DNA from: Acanthopleura granulata
Taxonomy: Eukaryota; Mollusca; Polyplacophora; Chitonida; Chitonidae
Assembly: GCA_016165875.1 (NCBI GenBank)
Contig: JABBOT010000030.1
Location: 310,001 to 374,000, forward strand
Direction: 5' to 3'
Length of the DNA stretch: 64,000 bases
Part shown: piece after piece, positions 11,819 through 22,930 of the stretch
Position numbering within the stretch: position 1 is the first letter of the stretch
Layout: the number at the start of each line of letters is the position of its first letter
Position numbers and translations under genes: made by a program
The notes under the pieces: model-generated
What the model was told of the DNA's origin: nothing
The model's input: the letters and a program-made list of their open reading frames with translations, nothing else
Databases searched by the model: none

Positions 11819-12015
11819 TCAGGCTTTCGTCATGGCGGGGTTGGCGTAGGCCATTGACTGACCACAGCTTTCAGAACGGTCATTCCTTCGTATACGTAAG
11901 CACAAGAAGAGGGAGATGCCGAACGCCACGATGAGAAGCACCCCGAAAACGACAGCAATCGGTATGAAGACGTTATTCACATGAGCACTTGTGGGGCAGG
12001 GTTGTTGAGCTGGGT
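11819..12015 (-). CDS. ZP gene exon 9 (transmembrane helix, tail, stop)
   Basis: The exon enters in phase 1 (T|AC gives Tyr) after acceptor GGATTGATTGTAG. It encodes a short Cys/Pro stalk, a hydrophobic segment (FIPIAVVFGVLLIVAFGISL), the stop-transfer RIRR, a 25-residue tail and TGA. The tail carries no kinase or other signalling domain. Confidence 0.85.
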
Positions 12016-15000
12016 CTACAATCAATCCACATGAACATGTATTTATTTATTTATTTATTTATTTATCGATCTATTTATTTATTTGATTGGTGTTTTCCAC
12101 CGCTCTCAAGAATATTGCCGCCAGTATTATGGTGAAGGGAAACCGGTCAGAGTCCGGGGAAAACCGACTACCATCCGCATTTTGCTGGAAGACCATGCCA
12201 CGGGCGTCAGGAGAGCCAGAATATGAGCTGGATTATTTACTCACAGCAATCGAACCGATTGCCCTACATGGCATGCTAACCACTTCACTTTACTTCTTGT
12301 TTACTGTTTACTTATTGAATTGAATTCTTTTAAATGTCATTCACCAGAATTTTATCACTGTTAAGGGAGAGGTCAGATGACTTGATGAGAACAGATATAC
12401 TGGTCATACATTCAGTTCATAATTCTTTTCCCCCGTTTTTAATACATTGTATCTTTCCATGATAGTACCAATGCCGCTGGGAATACACTGAATGTTCTCG
12501 AAGCCCTTGCGTTTATGAGGTTTAGCGTTCTGGAAATAGAGTGCTCTAAGCAATTCTCAATTACAAAGATGAGAAAGTTCACTTCGCACAACATGCATTA
12601 GAGTAAAAAAAAGAAGTCAGCTTAAAATTATCTCTTGATTTGGGTGCTGTTCAACGCCAAAAAACTTACATAAATTTGCGTTGACTGCAATCCTATATGT
12701 CGCTGTTGTGGTAAACGACTCTCGGCCGGCAGAGGATTGATCGGCTTGACGCTTCTTCCTGCCAAGGTTTGGTGAAGATTGTCCAGTACAATTCGTCGCC
12801 TTAAAGATAAACAGGGATATTGTCTTTCTGAGTACTCTATTTCCAAGAGAAACGAATGTGCTAGTTTTTTTTTGTACGCCGTTCCTAACACAATGGTATT
12901 TTTTTAAATCACTTTATTTGATTCGAGTTAATCGCTAAAATAAACACACCAGTAGAGCAAATGTACATGCGTCAATGGAGACGAAAATTTAACCCGACAT
13001 ATTTATGACATATTTAGACAGGTTCAGACATGTTGCCTCACAGGACGGGTATGCTGAACACATCTTCTGGAGCCATGGTCTTTTCAGTATATAAATACAT
13101 AGTTAGCGCTATTAAAAACCCACGTAAAGACCGTGCAGCTCACGGTGCAAAACAGACACCCAAATAAAATGTTGCCGATTTCACTAGTCAGATAATGAAT
13201 AAATAAGGTGTTTACTTTTTTCTCAGGGATTCATTTTTCTCTAACCCTAACCTGCTCACACGAGCATTATCTGTAATCTGTTCCTTTCGGCTTGTCACCT
13301 ATATTCGGCTATGTGAAAAATCAACCATCCTGGCTTTAATCAGTAACGTGTAACCTTTCAAACTATACACAGTGATGTAATCGGTGTCCATATTATTGCA
13401 AAATAAAACGTAATTAAAATACTTCTTCTGATTTCACATGTTAAACTCCATAAATTTGTTTTCACACCAAGAGCGCATTGCGTTGGGTGACGTCATAATT
13501 ATTAAAAAAAACAGCGGTATGCTGGACAATGGGCGTGGAGAGTAGTTTGATTTAAATGGTAACACCCCATGCCGTTAGAATAAACTGTGAACAGTAACAT
13601 AGTTACTCCTGGGGTGAACTACATTTTTCTTTTATAACGAAATTTATTATTTATACATCAATGAAATTCCATGATTTTTTTTACTGATAAAAGTGTTATT
13701 TTCGCTGCAGTGAAATGTCAGATTTTGACATTTCACGCTCAGGTTGACGTTCTAACAACTAGACCACCGAGACGGTTCACATTCTGAAAGAAATTCCAAA
13801 GAGATTGCCGAATTTAAGACCTTGAGTGACCCGCACTAGGGCTTGACGCCTGATATCGACGTCGTTAACACCGAATAATTTATGTATGAATGATTATACC
13901 GATTAATGGATAATTACACTTACGGGTCCGCCGCATTCTGCTTCAGTCACGCATGCGATGGTGTCACATTTAATCGTAATTTGGTCGGCGGCTGTGGGGT
14001 TCCAGGCCCTCATGTTTACGTAGACAGCTTTGCCTACTTGGGTAAGACTGGTCACTAAGTCCAAGGCGTTGGAATCCCGGCACCTGTGAAGCAAAACTCG
14101 CCCGTTTGTGTTATCTGTCAGTGTATAATACTGACCCATAACGTTTTATTCCTGTTATTCAAAACAGTGGTGGCGGGGAAGAAAAATAAACTAACCGCAA
14201 TCAAAGCTGCGCACACCATCTTATTGTCGACAATGCCCCATTAAAAATGAGAACGGTGAAATGGTACCCATTGAGTCCTTAGGGCATGACATCTGAAAAT
14301 GCACCTGGCAGGAAACCAGGTATTTAAAGTCAAAATCGCTTTTCCGTATACATGCATACATTACCTTAACTTGGCCCGAGATTGTTTTAGACCCGAACGT
14401 AAAGGAGTACCGAAAGTTGCTGGGCGTAACTCATCGCAAACATTATCAATGTGATCTGATGAACCCAGTTTAAAATACACGCATTTGACGGTCTTTAAGC
14501 ACGTGGAGAAAAGTGTAACAAACAAAAATAAAGGTATGTTCTGATGTAAAGTTTTGAGTTGTCTGATGCTTGCATCATTTTAATGTTTGCATTCCTCTTA
14601 AAACCCTATTGTATGGCACTATAAAAGACTACAGCACAGAGTGATAGTTGGCAAATGGTCACACGTTACCGGTGAAACCCGGCCTCTTGTCAGTTTACCT
14701 CAGACAGGGTTTTATTCTAACTGTTCACGTAAGTGTGCAAGACTTGGCAACGTACACCCCTCTAGAATCATGGTTTAAGCAGAATTAGGTAAAACAATAC
14801 ACGGTGATGTTATACTATACTGGTATATATAATAAACTAGACGTCACTGACTTAACCAGTGTTTCTTTATATCTGTGTTCATTTTTTTCCTTTGCCTGTC
14901 GAAAGTTTTATCGGGCATGCACAGTGACTGGAAGTTAGAGTTACAGAGAACAGAAAGATGTTGGTATCTTTCGTACATGACACGTTCAGCGAACAAAAAT

Positions 15001-18000
15001 ACATCCAAGACATACATTCAGAGATGACAAATTACTGAAAGAAAATCCTGCCACTAGAACACAAACCGTCACAACGAATGCTGAAATTTTCCTTACATGA
15101 CATATTACCGAAGAAATAAATACATATTTATTTAGATAAGTAGATAACATGCGCCTTGTAGAGACACTGTAACAATGAACGCTGACATTTTTCATAGATG
15201 ACAGATTAACTTGACAAAAATATAACCAATACTTACAAACAGAAGAGCCATAGAAGGGATAACATGCGACTTAGACAGACGCTGTAAGAATATAATTACC
15301 TGTTCGTTACTAAGGCAATATTTCCTGGTGAGGCGGTACAGCTCTCTATTCGGACGTGTTGGTATCGACCTATTGGAGTAGATCAAATGGACATCATATT
15401 AAGCATAATATTTTTATCACGTTATATTTACGTGAAAATAACACACGCGTATTTCTGTCAGTCTTTATTTGTTTATTTATTCATTTAATTATTTGTGTTT
15501 TACGTCTCTCTGAAGGATATTTCGCTTACACGACGTCGACCAAAATGATAGAAACTGGACAGAGCTTGGGAGAAATCCGCGACTATCCACAGCTCTCTGT
15601 CAAACCTTCCCACCTACTAACGGAGTCTCATCGGACATTACTTAGCACATGTACACAGGTACATTTTTTATTGATCATGTCTGCGATAGCTGACACCTTA
15701 GTGCTACAAGACTGACCGGCCCATTGTAACATCACACCCACACATAAAACATTGACCAGACATGCAACTACCCACGTCAACCGGTAAATCTAGTTACTGT
15801 ATTAGTGATTTTGCTCTACCAGATCAGCAGGTGTATCAAGACTAGTGATCGTAGAAATAAACACACTTGCTGGATTCAAAATGTCTACGACGAAGGAAAT
15901 TGGGTCTCCGACGTTGAGAGTGTCAGTGGGCTCAACATCATTGCCACTGTTTGTGTGAATCAGCCTTCCGCCGACAATCTCGACGGATCCATTGACTTTC
16001 GCACCGCTGTCGTTGTCGTTGCTGTAAATTAAAACGGTAACAGTTGTCATGGATTTGAACAAAAGCGATAACAACATCAGTGTGTGTATCAAAAATCAGA
16101 TTTCTGTGTCAATAATCTGATATTAAAATAATAATGAAATCAGTCAGCTGATAGTTGGCAATTCAATTTTCGAAAACAAAACGCACAGAAACTAAGGAAA
16201 ATTATCAGTTTGGTTGGAGTTAAGACCGTAAACTTTTATCTGTGATGACTCACGTTTCATATTTTTACACTCGAGTCTTACATTTGTCCGGTAGGCTCTT
16301 TTCTCACTTAAACAGTAATTGCAATTTTTTATTGAAACATTCTACGAAGGTAACTGGACTGAACACCTAAGGATGAAACCAGACTGAACACATCCCACGG
16401 AGGAAACCAGGGTTGATACATCCCACGGAAGAATCCTCATTAAACACTGCCCACAGAGGAAATCTGGCTGAACACTTGCCAAGAGGGAAACCAGACTAAG
16501 TACATCCCACAGAGGAAACTCGACTGAAACCAGCTGAACTCATCCAAAGACGACAATGCGGTATTATAGGACCATATAGGACCATTTTAGCTGAGCCTCA
16601 CAGCCAGAATTCTGTATGCAAATATCACACTTGGTTGCACCATCGTCACACCTGTGTGCACCATGACCACACTTTTCGTGTATGATCGACACACTAGTGT
16701 GCACCGTCTTCACACTATGCGCTATGACCACACTTGAGTGGCGCCACATTTCCACTGAAATCCCGGGATCGATGGACTGTTACTGCTTGTGTTTAATATA
16801 TCGGCGAGGTGAGATAAAAAGTGACAGCGTCTTTTACCCGTTACCAACTGTAGCTTCACCGTCGTTGATATTCGTGTTCTCGGAGCAACACATCGTGAAT
16901 ACCTCATCCAGATAGGTCTGACGATCAGCGTTGTACCACAGTCGGATATTATAGCACGCCTCATTAGCACTCTGTAAGAGGCAAAAGGTTGACCGTTCGA
17001 TTGAGTTCATTTATTTGATTGATGCTTTTGTCAAGAATACTTCGCTTGCACGACGGCGTTCACCATGAAAACTCAAGAAATGGTGCAAGTTGCTGGCAGA
17101 TCTTCCTATGTAAGACCGGGGAGAAACCACCATGAGCTGAGTTTACAGCGACTGGATTGGTGAGAGACTCCTCGACTACGAAGGCACCTTGACGGAATCA
17201 TTGATTGATTGATTTATTGTATATAACATACAATATATTGCAATCATAAAGTAAGTCTCAAAAGAGAGACTACTGATAAATATATCTTACGCTCAGTATA
17301 CTTACTTCTTAGCTTTTTCTATGAATGAAACGGAATCAAAGACGTGTAACATCAAAATTTCCTGTCTTCATGTTATCGTTTGAAAACCTTTCAAGTTTAC
17401 TCGTGTCATATGTATTCCTGCACGCAAGCTGCTCGATCAGTGAATACAGATTTGACGTGAGTTTACGACGTTGATATGACATGAACTTGCCCGAAAAATA
17501 TCTGCCATAAACCACATTAAATTTGGGAAAAAGTAAATGTTTGCCTCAAATATGGTTTTCATCTATTTTTTTCTTTTCTTTTTTCTTTGCGTAATACAAA
17601 TACAAGTAGTTAGTGACTAATTTATTTATTGAATGCCATGCTCAAGAATGCTTCGTTTATACTCTGGGAGTCGGCATTATGTGTGGAGAAATCGGAGTGC
17701 ATGTCGTAAAGCACCCACCTTTGTGCACGTGCAACGCACAGACATGAAAATCATGCATGGTAGTGGAAAACGAGTGGCCCTCAACAAACGCTATATGTGC
17801 CCAAGATGTGTGCCTTTGCACATGTATTAAATGTGATGACAACACAGCATTTTGAGTAATTCTAGACCGGTGACGTCTAAAATATTGCATGTAACATCAC
17901 TGTTTATGTTGCGCCTGGGCGTGTAGGTTGTTACTTCTCAAACATTTACATGAACAGTTAGAGTAAAACCCTACCTGAAGTAAACTGACAGAGGTCAGAA

Positions 18001-21000
18001 TTCACAGGTAACGTGTGAACATCAGACAGCTTTCGCGCTGTCGTCGCAGCTCAGGGTAAATATAAACAACCACAACATACAGAGTAAAACAAGCGCAGCG
18101 ACGACTTGGTGATTGTTGGCAAATGGTCATACGCTATTGGAGGACTGTCACCTCCAATAGATGTCATTATACATCACTCACTTGTTTCACAAGTCCATCT
18201 CGGCAGGGATTTTGGTTAGGGTCATCTACTGTTGAAAACAGTGAACGGAAACGGTTATCTGGTTGTGACCAAAGTCCAGCCTCGTTCACATCCACGATAC
18301 AAGCATTGTCTGTCAGGGGCCGATTGGAATTAGGTTCTTGTACAGTTATCCTTCCCTGGAAATCAGTGGGCAGCGACTGGGGAGCGATTTCGATGGCCAT
18401 AGCTCCGTCATTGCACACCACATACCCTGAAAACAAAATTTAAAACTATAGCTCTAAAAACGCTCAGCGTGAAGCTCGGCATACACGACAGCCCTATGCT
18501 GGCGGCATGCACCAGAGCCTTAAGCTCTCAGCATACTCGGGAGCTAAAGACAATAGTAGAGTCTGGTCATAGGCTCTTGTGTATAACGAGCTTTATGTGC
18601 ATATCAAAATAAAATTTTAAACGGTTTCATAAGCATTACTACCACTAGTTCAGTTGATTTAAATCTTAAGCTCTGGTGACTGCTCAATACAACTATAGCC
18701 CCCATGCTAGTCGAGTCGCCTAGTTAACTTGCATACTGGAGCGCTAAGTCACATATTTTTCACATATCAGTTTGCACAGAATCATGTCTTTAGAATGTGC
18801 CAGGATAAATATCTTCCAAACATGTGAAAAGGTTAAAGAATTGCAATATTATGCTTCTAGGGACTTCGGGCAATCAATCTGACATAGCCTGTGGAGGATT
18901 CGATCTAGGGTGTTGGACGACTTGACTTAGACGTGTTGGCAGTGAGACGATAAGACTGGTTACTCTCGAGAATCGGGTTAAATCCCAGTGTATACCGAGC
19001 TTTACTTATCAATGTAACGTACGACAACAACAACAAGCTTCTGGAACAAGAAACACATAATGCCTACATACAGCGGTACGTGCTATTATCTTGCTGGCTT
19101 TGTCCTTTAAACAGACACAGTTTCAATGTCGGTGTCGTGCTAGACCGTCATCCAGTTTTCCCACCTCGACAGTATGTGTTCACTCATGGATTCCGAAAGG
19201 AGAAGTTATAGTTGAAAGCCAACAGACATCACACTAACATCAACAGTGGAATAGAAACCTTACATGATTACAACATGAGACCGATTGGCAATGCGTTTAT
19301 GGGCAATGCGGCGATTGGCAATGTGCTGATTGCTCAACATCTCCGTTCTACAGAAGTCGGTCACAAGCAGTGTAAAAACACATTATTCTCTGCTGTATTT
19401 GTAAATTGTTTTACACCCTGTTTTACACATACAACGTTCCCAAAGGTGCAGATAAAGCGCTGGCTGGTTGCTTCCCCCACTTTTGTGAGCAATTCGGGCC
19501 CAGTTCACACGGTTTCGGCTTTCGGTCTGAGTCAAAACATTTGTCATTAATCACTGTGGTAATGGAGGTGAAAAAACCTTGAAGTCTGCATTAAACACCA
19601 AATAAATCAATAAATAAATAGATAAAAATATAAATAAAGTAAATGAAATGATCAGAATCACTAAATTAACAAATAAATTAAATGATCAGTAAAAACAAAT
19701 AAATAAAATGAAAAGAATAAATAAGTAAACATATAGTTAATTAAAGTTTATTTGTGATTTGGGATCCCATTATTTTTGCTAAAACACAGAACTGTATATC
19801 TTGGGTTCCTGCTTTAGCACGCATACGATTACGCTGACCTACCTCTAGCTGTCTCGCAGTCCACTCCGGCGTATTCTGGTTCGCAGTGACATGTTTCATT
19901 ACCACTTATGATGTAGCATGTACCCTTTCCATTGCAGGTCTTGCCACAAGTTGTTGTACCACCTTGATAAGAAATAAATCCGTTATGTTAAAACCTTCAT
20001 ACAGAGGTTAAGTTGTTTGATTTACTGATTTATTTGAATGGTGCAACTAGCATTATGGCGCCCAGCATTTTGGTGGGAGGAAACCGGGCACAGCCGGGGG
20101 GAAACCCACGACCATCCACAGGTTGCTGGCAAATCTCCCGATGTACGGCCAGAGAGGAAGCCCGCATGAAGGGCCAGATTATGACGGGAAAACCTAATAC
20201 TGTAAACGTTTTCAGCAGATCGACAGAAATCATCATTGTGATACCTATTCGGTGAGTCAAATTCATTACATTCCTGCAACATCCATGGTGGTTATGTTTT
20301 AGTCATTCGATCAAAAGTTTTACAAACTGGTGAACTTTTACACTCCTACTTACTTGGTATACTACAGTCGTAGACTGCACTATTGGTACACGCGCAAGAG
20401 CCGTCAGCATTACATATTCCGGCGTTGTAACATCCCGATGCCGCTCTGTTACAATTAAAAGGCGTCCAGCCCGTCATGTCCACGTCGTTTATTTGAGGGG
20501 TTTGGGCGTTGTTCCCTGAAACAGTGGAGTACATCGTGGCATAGTGGGATACGAGTCGGGGTTCGCAAACGATGTACACACTTGGGACAAACAGAGCGTT
20601 CTTTAAGTACACTTATAAACTCTCAGATTTCCCAAGAACTGTTCATTACGACACACATATCCCCCTCCCTCCACCATTCCCCCACCCCCACCACACACGC
20701 CCTCCTCAATTCTCTAAAATGGTTTGGCAGAACTAGTTGACTTCGCGAGATAGACGTGCCCGACAAGCCTTCCGAGTCTGACAGAATAGCCTTGTCCCTT
20801 GCTTTCGTTTACCACCCAATCGCCCCCCCCCCACACGTCCCCAACCCCACCCCCCTGAAATAATGAGAATGATCTAGCAGATCTCACGAGCTACACGTAC
20901 ACAACAACCAACTTCAGGGATAAAGTAGAGATATATTTACATTATTAATAAAAATGACGCTTACCGCTGAGCAGCATGCATAAGGAAACTGTTACCCACA

Positions 21001-21010
21001 GAACTTTCAT
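11819..21010 (-). CDS. EGF-ZP domain transmembrane protein, nine coding exons
   Basis: On the minus strand, exons 20965-21010, 20354-20515, 19843-19962, 18182-18426, 16838-16971, 15820-16021, 13924-14130, 12670-12799 and 11819-12015 join without a phase conflict into 1443 nt (480 residues plus TGA). Order: signal peptide (about 1-16), EGF-like module (C37, C44, C50, C56, C58, C66), second EGF-like module (C75, C79, C85, C94, C96, C105), ZP domain (about 111-376), RKKR at 386-389, transmembrane helix (about 431-455), 25-residue tail. Known of the family: ZP proteins are secreted or membrane-anchored, are often cleaved by furin before the anchor, and polymerise into extracellular matrices or coats. 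Which one this is (egg coat, cuticle, receptor) cannot be told from sequence. AATAAA lies 113-118 nt past the stop. Confidence 0.85.
12037..12270 (-). mobile_element. SINE-A in ZP intron 8, sense to the gene
   Basis: Reading the minus strand, the body runs into a long (AAAT)n tail that ends about 22 nt before the acceptor of ZP exon 9. The body is degraded but clear (AGAATATTGCC, GGGAAACCGGTCAGAG). Confidence 0.85.
12670..12799 (-). CDS. ZP gene exon 8 (furin-type site)
   Basis: This exon was found only by asking what could join exons 7 and 9, whose phases do not match each other. The acceptor TCCCTGTTTATCTTTAAG and donor TTTAT|GTAAGT bound 130 nt of open frame, phase 0 in and phase 1 out, exactly what is needed. 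It encodes ATNCTG and then LGRKKRQAD, a strong furin-type site in the place expected between ZP-C and the anchor. TTTATYRIAVNA follows. Confidence 0.75.
13711..13735. repeat. Short hairpin
   Basis: A perfect 10-bp stem (TGAAATGTCA) with a 5-nt loop, inside intron 7 of the ZP gene. A SINE-B fragment follows it. Confidence 0.6.
13738..13780 (-). mobile_element. SINE-B head fragment
   Basis: AGGTTGACGTTCTAACAACT followed by AGACCACCGAGACGGTT is the inverse of the SINE-B tRNA-like head. Confidence 0.5.
13924..14130 (-). CDS. ZP gene exon 7 (ZP-C)
   Basis: The exon is 207 nt and phase 0 at both ends; donor GACCC|GTAAGT. The acceptor (GTTATGGGTCAG) has a weak pyrimidine tract, so the exact 5' edge is less certain. 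The product has ADQITIKCDTIACVTEAECG, the conserved aromatic/valine strand and CxxxxC pattern near the end of ZP-C. Confidence 0.75.
14610..14795 (+). repeat. Dispersed repeat C in ZP intron 6
   Basis: TATAAAAGACTACAGCACAG, GATAGTTGGCAAATGGTCAC, CAGGGTTTTATTCTAACTG and AGCAGAATTAGGTAA follow in order. Confidence 0.75.
15462..15640 (-). mobile_element. SINE-A in ZP intron 6, degraded
   Basis: The inverse tail (TTTATTTATTCATTTAATTA), GTTTTACGTC, AGGATATTTCGCTTACACGACG and body traces down to CTTCCCACC. It is sense to the gene and lies just inside the intron. Confidence 0.75.
15820..16021 (-). CDS. ZP gene exon 6 (ZP-C start)
   Basis: The exon is 202 nt, phase 2 in and phase 0 out; acceptor TTTTAATTTACAG, donor GATCTG|GTAGAG. 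The motif VGDPISFVVDILNPASVFIS is typical of the start of ZP-C (hydrophobic strand, then vfiS). The preceding part is rich in Asn, Asp and Gly. Confidence 0.8.
16345..16545. repeat. Degenerate minisatellite, about 30 bp
   Basis: Repeated forms of ACTGAACACATCCCACGGAG / GAAACC recur six or seven times with many changes. It lies in ZP intron 5. Confidence 0.7.
16630..16740. repeat. Degenerate tandem repeat, about 21 bp
   Basis: CACACTTGGTTGCACCATCG / CACACCTGTGTGCACCATGA and similar strings repeat about five times in ZP intron 5. Confidence 0.6.
16838..16971 (-). CDS. ZP gene exon 5
   Basis: The exon is 134 nt, phase 0 in and phase 2 out; acceptor TGCCTCTTACAG, donor AACGG|GTAAAA. It encodes SANEACYNIRLWYNADRQTY and ends in GEATVGNG after a CC pair (TMCCSE). 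The position fits the middle of the ZP domain. The next exon starts with the single base that completes the Gly codon. A sense SINE begins about 36 nt upstream of the acceptor. Confidence 0.75.
17005..17195 (-). mobile_element. SINE-A in ZP intron 4, sense to the gene
   Basis: The inverse tail CATTTATTTGATTGATGC starts about 36 nt upstream of the exon 5 acceptor (minus strand). Body and box B traces follow (GTTGCTGGCAGATCTTCC). Confidence 0.8.
17618..17700 (-). mobile_element. SINE-A 3' fragment in ZP intron 4
   Basis: TTTATTTATTGAATGCCATG followed by CTCAAGAATGCTTCGTTTAT is the inverse of the SINE-A 3' end. The body is lost. Confidence 0.6.
17925..18015 (-). repeat. Dispersed repeat C, reversed
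   Basis: AGTTAGAGTAAAACCCTACC followed by TGAAGTAAACTGACAGAGG is the inverse of the family C middle. A short sense piece (GATTGTTGGCAAATGGTCAT) follows at 18112-18132. Confidence 0.6.
18134..18160. repeat. Hairpin just past ZP exon 4
   Basis: CTATTGGAGG and CCTCCAATAG form a perfect 10-bp stem with a 7-nt loop. It lies 22 nt into intron 4 on the minus strand, close to the donor of exon 4. Confidence 0.65.
18182..18426 (-). CDS. ZP gene exon 4 (start of ZP domain)
   Basis: The exon is 245 nt, enters in phase 1 and leaves in phase 0; acceptor TTTTGTTTTCAG, donor ACAA|GTGAGT. YVVCNDGAMAIEI looks like the first cysteine and strand of a ZP-N subdomain. DNACIVDVNEAGLWS carries the next conserved cysteine. 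Confidence 0.8.
19595..19750. repeat. AAAT-rich degenerate tract
   Basis: Repeated AATAAATAAATAG / AAATAAAATGAAAAG strings, preceded by ATTAAACACCAAATAAATC, a trace of a sense SINE-A tail. It lies in ZP intron 3. Confidence 0.75.
19843..19962 (-). CDS. ZP gene exon 3 (EGF-like 2)
   Basis: The exon is 120 nt and phase 1 at both ends; acceptor TCTTATCAAG, donor AGAG|GTAGGT. Six cysteines have spacing C-x3-C-x5-C-x8-C-x-C-x8-C and end in the classic EGF form EYAGVDC. It is too short for an automatic ORF call and was found by reading the minus strand. A sense-oriented SINE begins about 52 nt upstream of the acceptor. Confidence 0.8.
20013..20170 (-). mobile_element. SINE-A in ZP intron 2, sense to the gene
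   Basis: The inverse SINE-A from its tail (GATTTATTTGAATGGTG) through GGTGGGAGGAAACCGGGC to the GTACGGCCAGAGAGGAAGC block. It starts about 52 nt upstream of the exon 3 acceptor. The 3' block around TATTCTTGAG has been deleted. Confidence 0.8.
20354..20515 (-). CDS. ZP gene exon 2 (EGF-like 1)
   Basis: The exon is 162 nt and phase 1 at both ends; acceptor CTGTTTCAG, donor CCAA|GTAAGT. It encodes six cysteines in EGF spacing (C-x6-C-x5-C-x5-C-x-C-x7-C), within NCNRAASGCYNAGIC and SCACTNSAVYDC. A phase 1-1 exon for one module is typical of shuffled EGF domains. Confidence 0.8.
20965..21010 (-). CDS. ZP gene exon 1 (signal peptide)
   Basis: ATG AAA GTT CTG opens a hydrophobic leader (MKVLWVTVSLCMLLSG) and ends in phase 1 at AGCG|GTAAGC. 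Six bases before the ATG stands a strong acceptor (TTTGTTTCTTCAG, AG at 21017-21018). A separate 5' UTR exon upstream on the minus strand is therefore likely. Confidence 0.75.
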
Positions 21011-21429
21011 GGTTCTCTGAAGAAACAAAAAGCAGAAAGCCAAAGATAACCAGCAAGATTATGTTGGTGTTTGTTTTCCATGGTAAAATCAACCATTCTG
21101 GTCACGTGTACATGAGTGTTGTCGTCCGCCGCTTTCAGAAAAAAATTCTTCAACAGCTTCGATTTTGATGTAGTCATTTATCCATACCTGGATAGCGATG
21201 TATCGAAGGGACCTCCAAATGGCGTATACATAGATGGCCTTGTAGCATTTGTTAGACCCTCTGTGTTGTGTGATCAGTTTCAATCAACGTCAGAAGTTCT
21301 TACTAATTTCTTACTGAGTTTACAATGAGTACACCTCTTGTGTTAGTAAATACGGACGAAGTGTTCAGAATCTCTGTGACTCTGCTTCATAATTGTATTT
21401 AATTCCGCTTAGTCCAGAGGCTACTAAAA

Positions 21430-21720
21430 TGGTACTCGGTTTATTTCATCCGCGGAGAACGTTCATCGCGTCTATTCTTCCCCACTGAAAACTGTTAACT
21501 GCTTCTCTTTAGAAGAATTCTTCCTAATTCCACTCATATTTTGTATCAGTTTATTTATATTTCGTTGGCGGTTTGTGTTATTTAGCGTATTTTGAAACTG
21601 ATTTTTTTTTCTTTTTGGATTATTGATTCGGAACGCCCATTTTTGTTGACGACTGGTACACAAATGCCGATTTCGACGCCCTGGTTCAAAAGCGAGGCGG
21701 CGCGTAGAGCAATTGCTAGG
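21430..21720 (-). repeat. Dispersed repeat D, reversed
   Basis: On the minus strand: ACACAAACCGCCAACGAAAT, GCAGTTAACAGTTTTCAGTG and AGACGCGATGAACGTTCTC, in the same order as in the copies at 27.8 kb and 41.2 kb. Confidence 0.7.
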
Positions 21721-22129
21721 GAGACGCATAGTTATACTTCTACCTACTTTCGGTTAATCTCGATCCAGGGGTAGCAAAGTATCCTGTTTATTACATGGAC
21801 ATAATCTTAACAGTTCATTACACCGGAAAAAAGGAACTTCACCTCCTTTTTTTCATTCACGGACTGCGAATTTGAATGTTGAATTGGATTTTACGCAGAG
21901 AAAATCTACTGTCTCCCTAGCATCACTGAAATCTGTTGACCGCTTCTGTCTTATATGTGACCAGCTTTATTCATTATTTCTTTTTATTAGTTCTTATACA
22001 TTCCTACGAGAATAGGTGATGTAGGTTGACCTGGGGATGGATCTTGCAATTATCGACTTGTAGCGCACCTTCATGGCTTACCAGTTGAATAAAATTGTCG
22101 AATTTGACGTTCTTAGCATACTGAACCAA

Positions 22130-22392
22130 GACCCACATGGTATTCAGGTTCGTCCCAAAGTTCTGCCGTCACTGTAACATCATCCTGAAGACACCAGACA
22201 GGACTCCCCACCCAGTCACATTATACTGACACCGGGGCGACCAGTCCCGTTTTACTTGCTCAATTCTGAGCGCTAAACGAGGCAGCAACAATTAACATAT
22301 TTAAAGTCTTTTAAATGCCCCGATCCGGGGTTCGATCCCCGATCCTCGAGGCGGACACTCTAACCACCAGACCACCAAGGCGGTTACAGTTA
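22130..22392 (-). mobile_element. SINE-B with tRNA-like head
   Basis: On the minus strand the head reads GGTGGTCTGGTGGTTAGAG (box A-like) and GGGGATCGAACCCCGG (box B-like). The body has GTCAGTATAATGTGACTGGG and GTCTGGTGTCTTCAGGATG. It is not a tRNA gene; the fold breaks down after the head. Confidence 0.75.
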
Positions 22393-22439
22393 AACGGAGA
22401 CCGCTTCTGTACACTATAATATTAAAGATGCCCGCATGA

Positions 22440-22930
22440 TTAATAAAGCCAGAGCAGCGTAAAACGTAACTGGTGAAATCCTGCCATTGGCAAATTTAAC
22501 ACAGTTATGGCTATATATTTAAACTGTTCGAGTAAGTGCTTAACAAGTAGCAGTTTACAAGCCTTCTCCCAAATATCAAATACTACGGCATGGAGAGCAC
22601 AACCAGTGTTTTGAAGACAGTGTATAAATCGATAAATAGTCACACGTAACCAGTGAAATCCGGTCTTTCGTCTGTTTACCTCAGTCAGGATTTTATAATA
22701 ACGCAAAATTATGTGTCTCCTCATCCACTCGCGCAAATATAATCCACTACAACTTTCAGAACAAAACCCAGATGAGTGCTAACCGTGGGTTACAGTCACA
22801 CGTAACCGGTGAAATCCGGCCTTTTGTCAATTTACCTCATTCACGGTTTTATTCTAACTGTTTGTGCAAATTCTCAAATAGTAGCAACTTAAAAGTTCCC
22901 CGTCCCGCCAGGTTAACACCGAATGACATC
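22440..22930 (+). repeat. Cluster of dispersed repeat C pieces
   Basis: At least three partial copies lie head to tail: about 22450-22590, 22590-22720 and 22790-22930, each with a GTAACCGGTGAAATCC-type block and a TTTTAT..TAAC block. Confidence 0.7.

Noticed and set aside
22310..22390. tRNA gene on the minus strand
   Set aside because: Boxes A and B are visible, but the sequence continues into the SINE-B body shared with other copies. It is a SINE head, not a functional tRNA.
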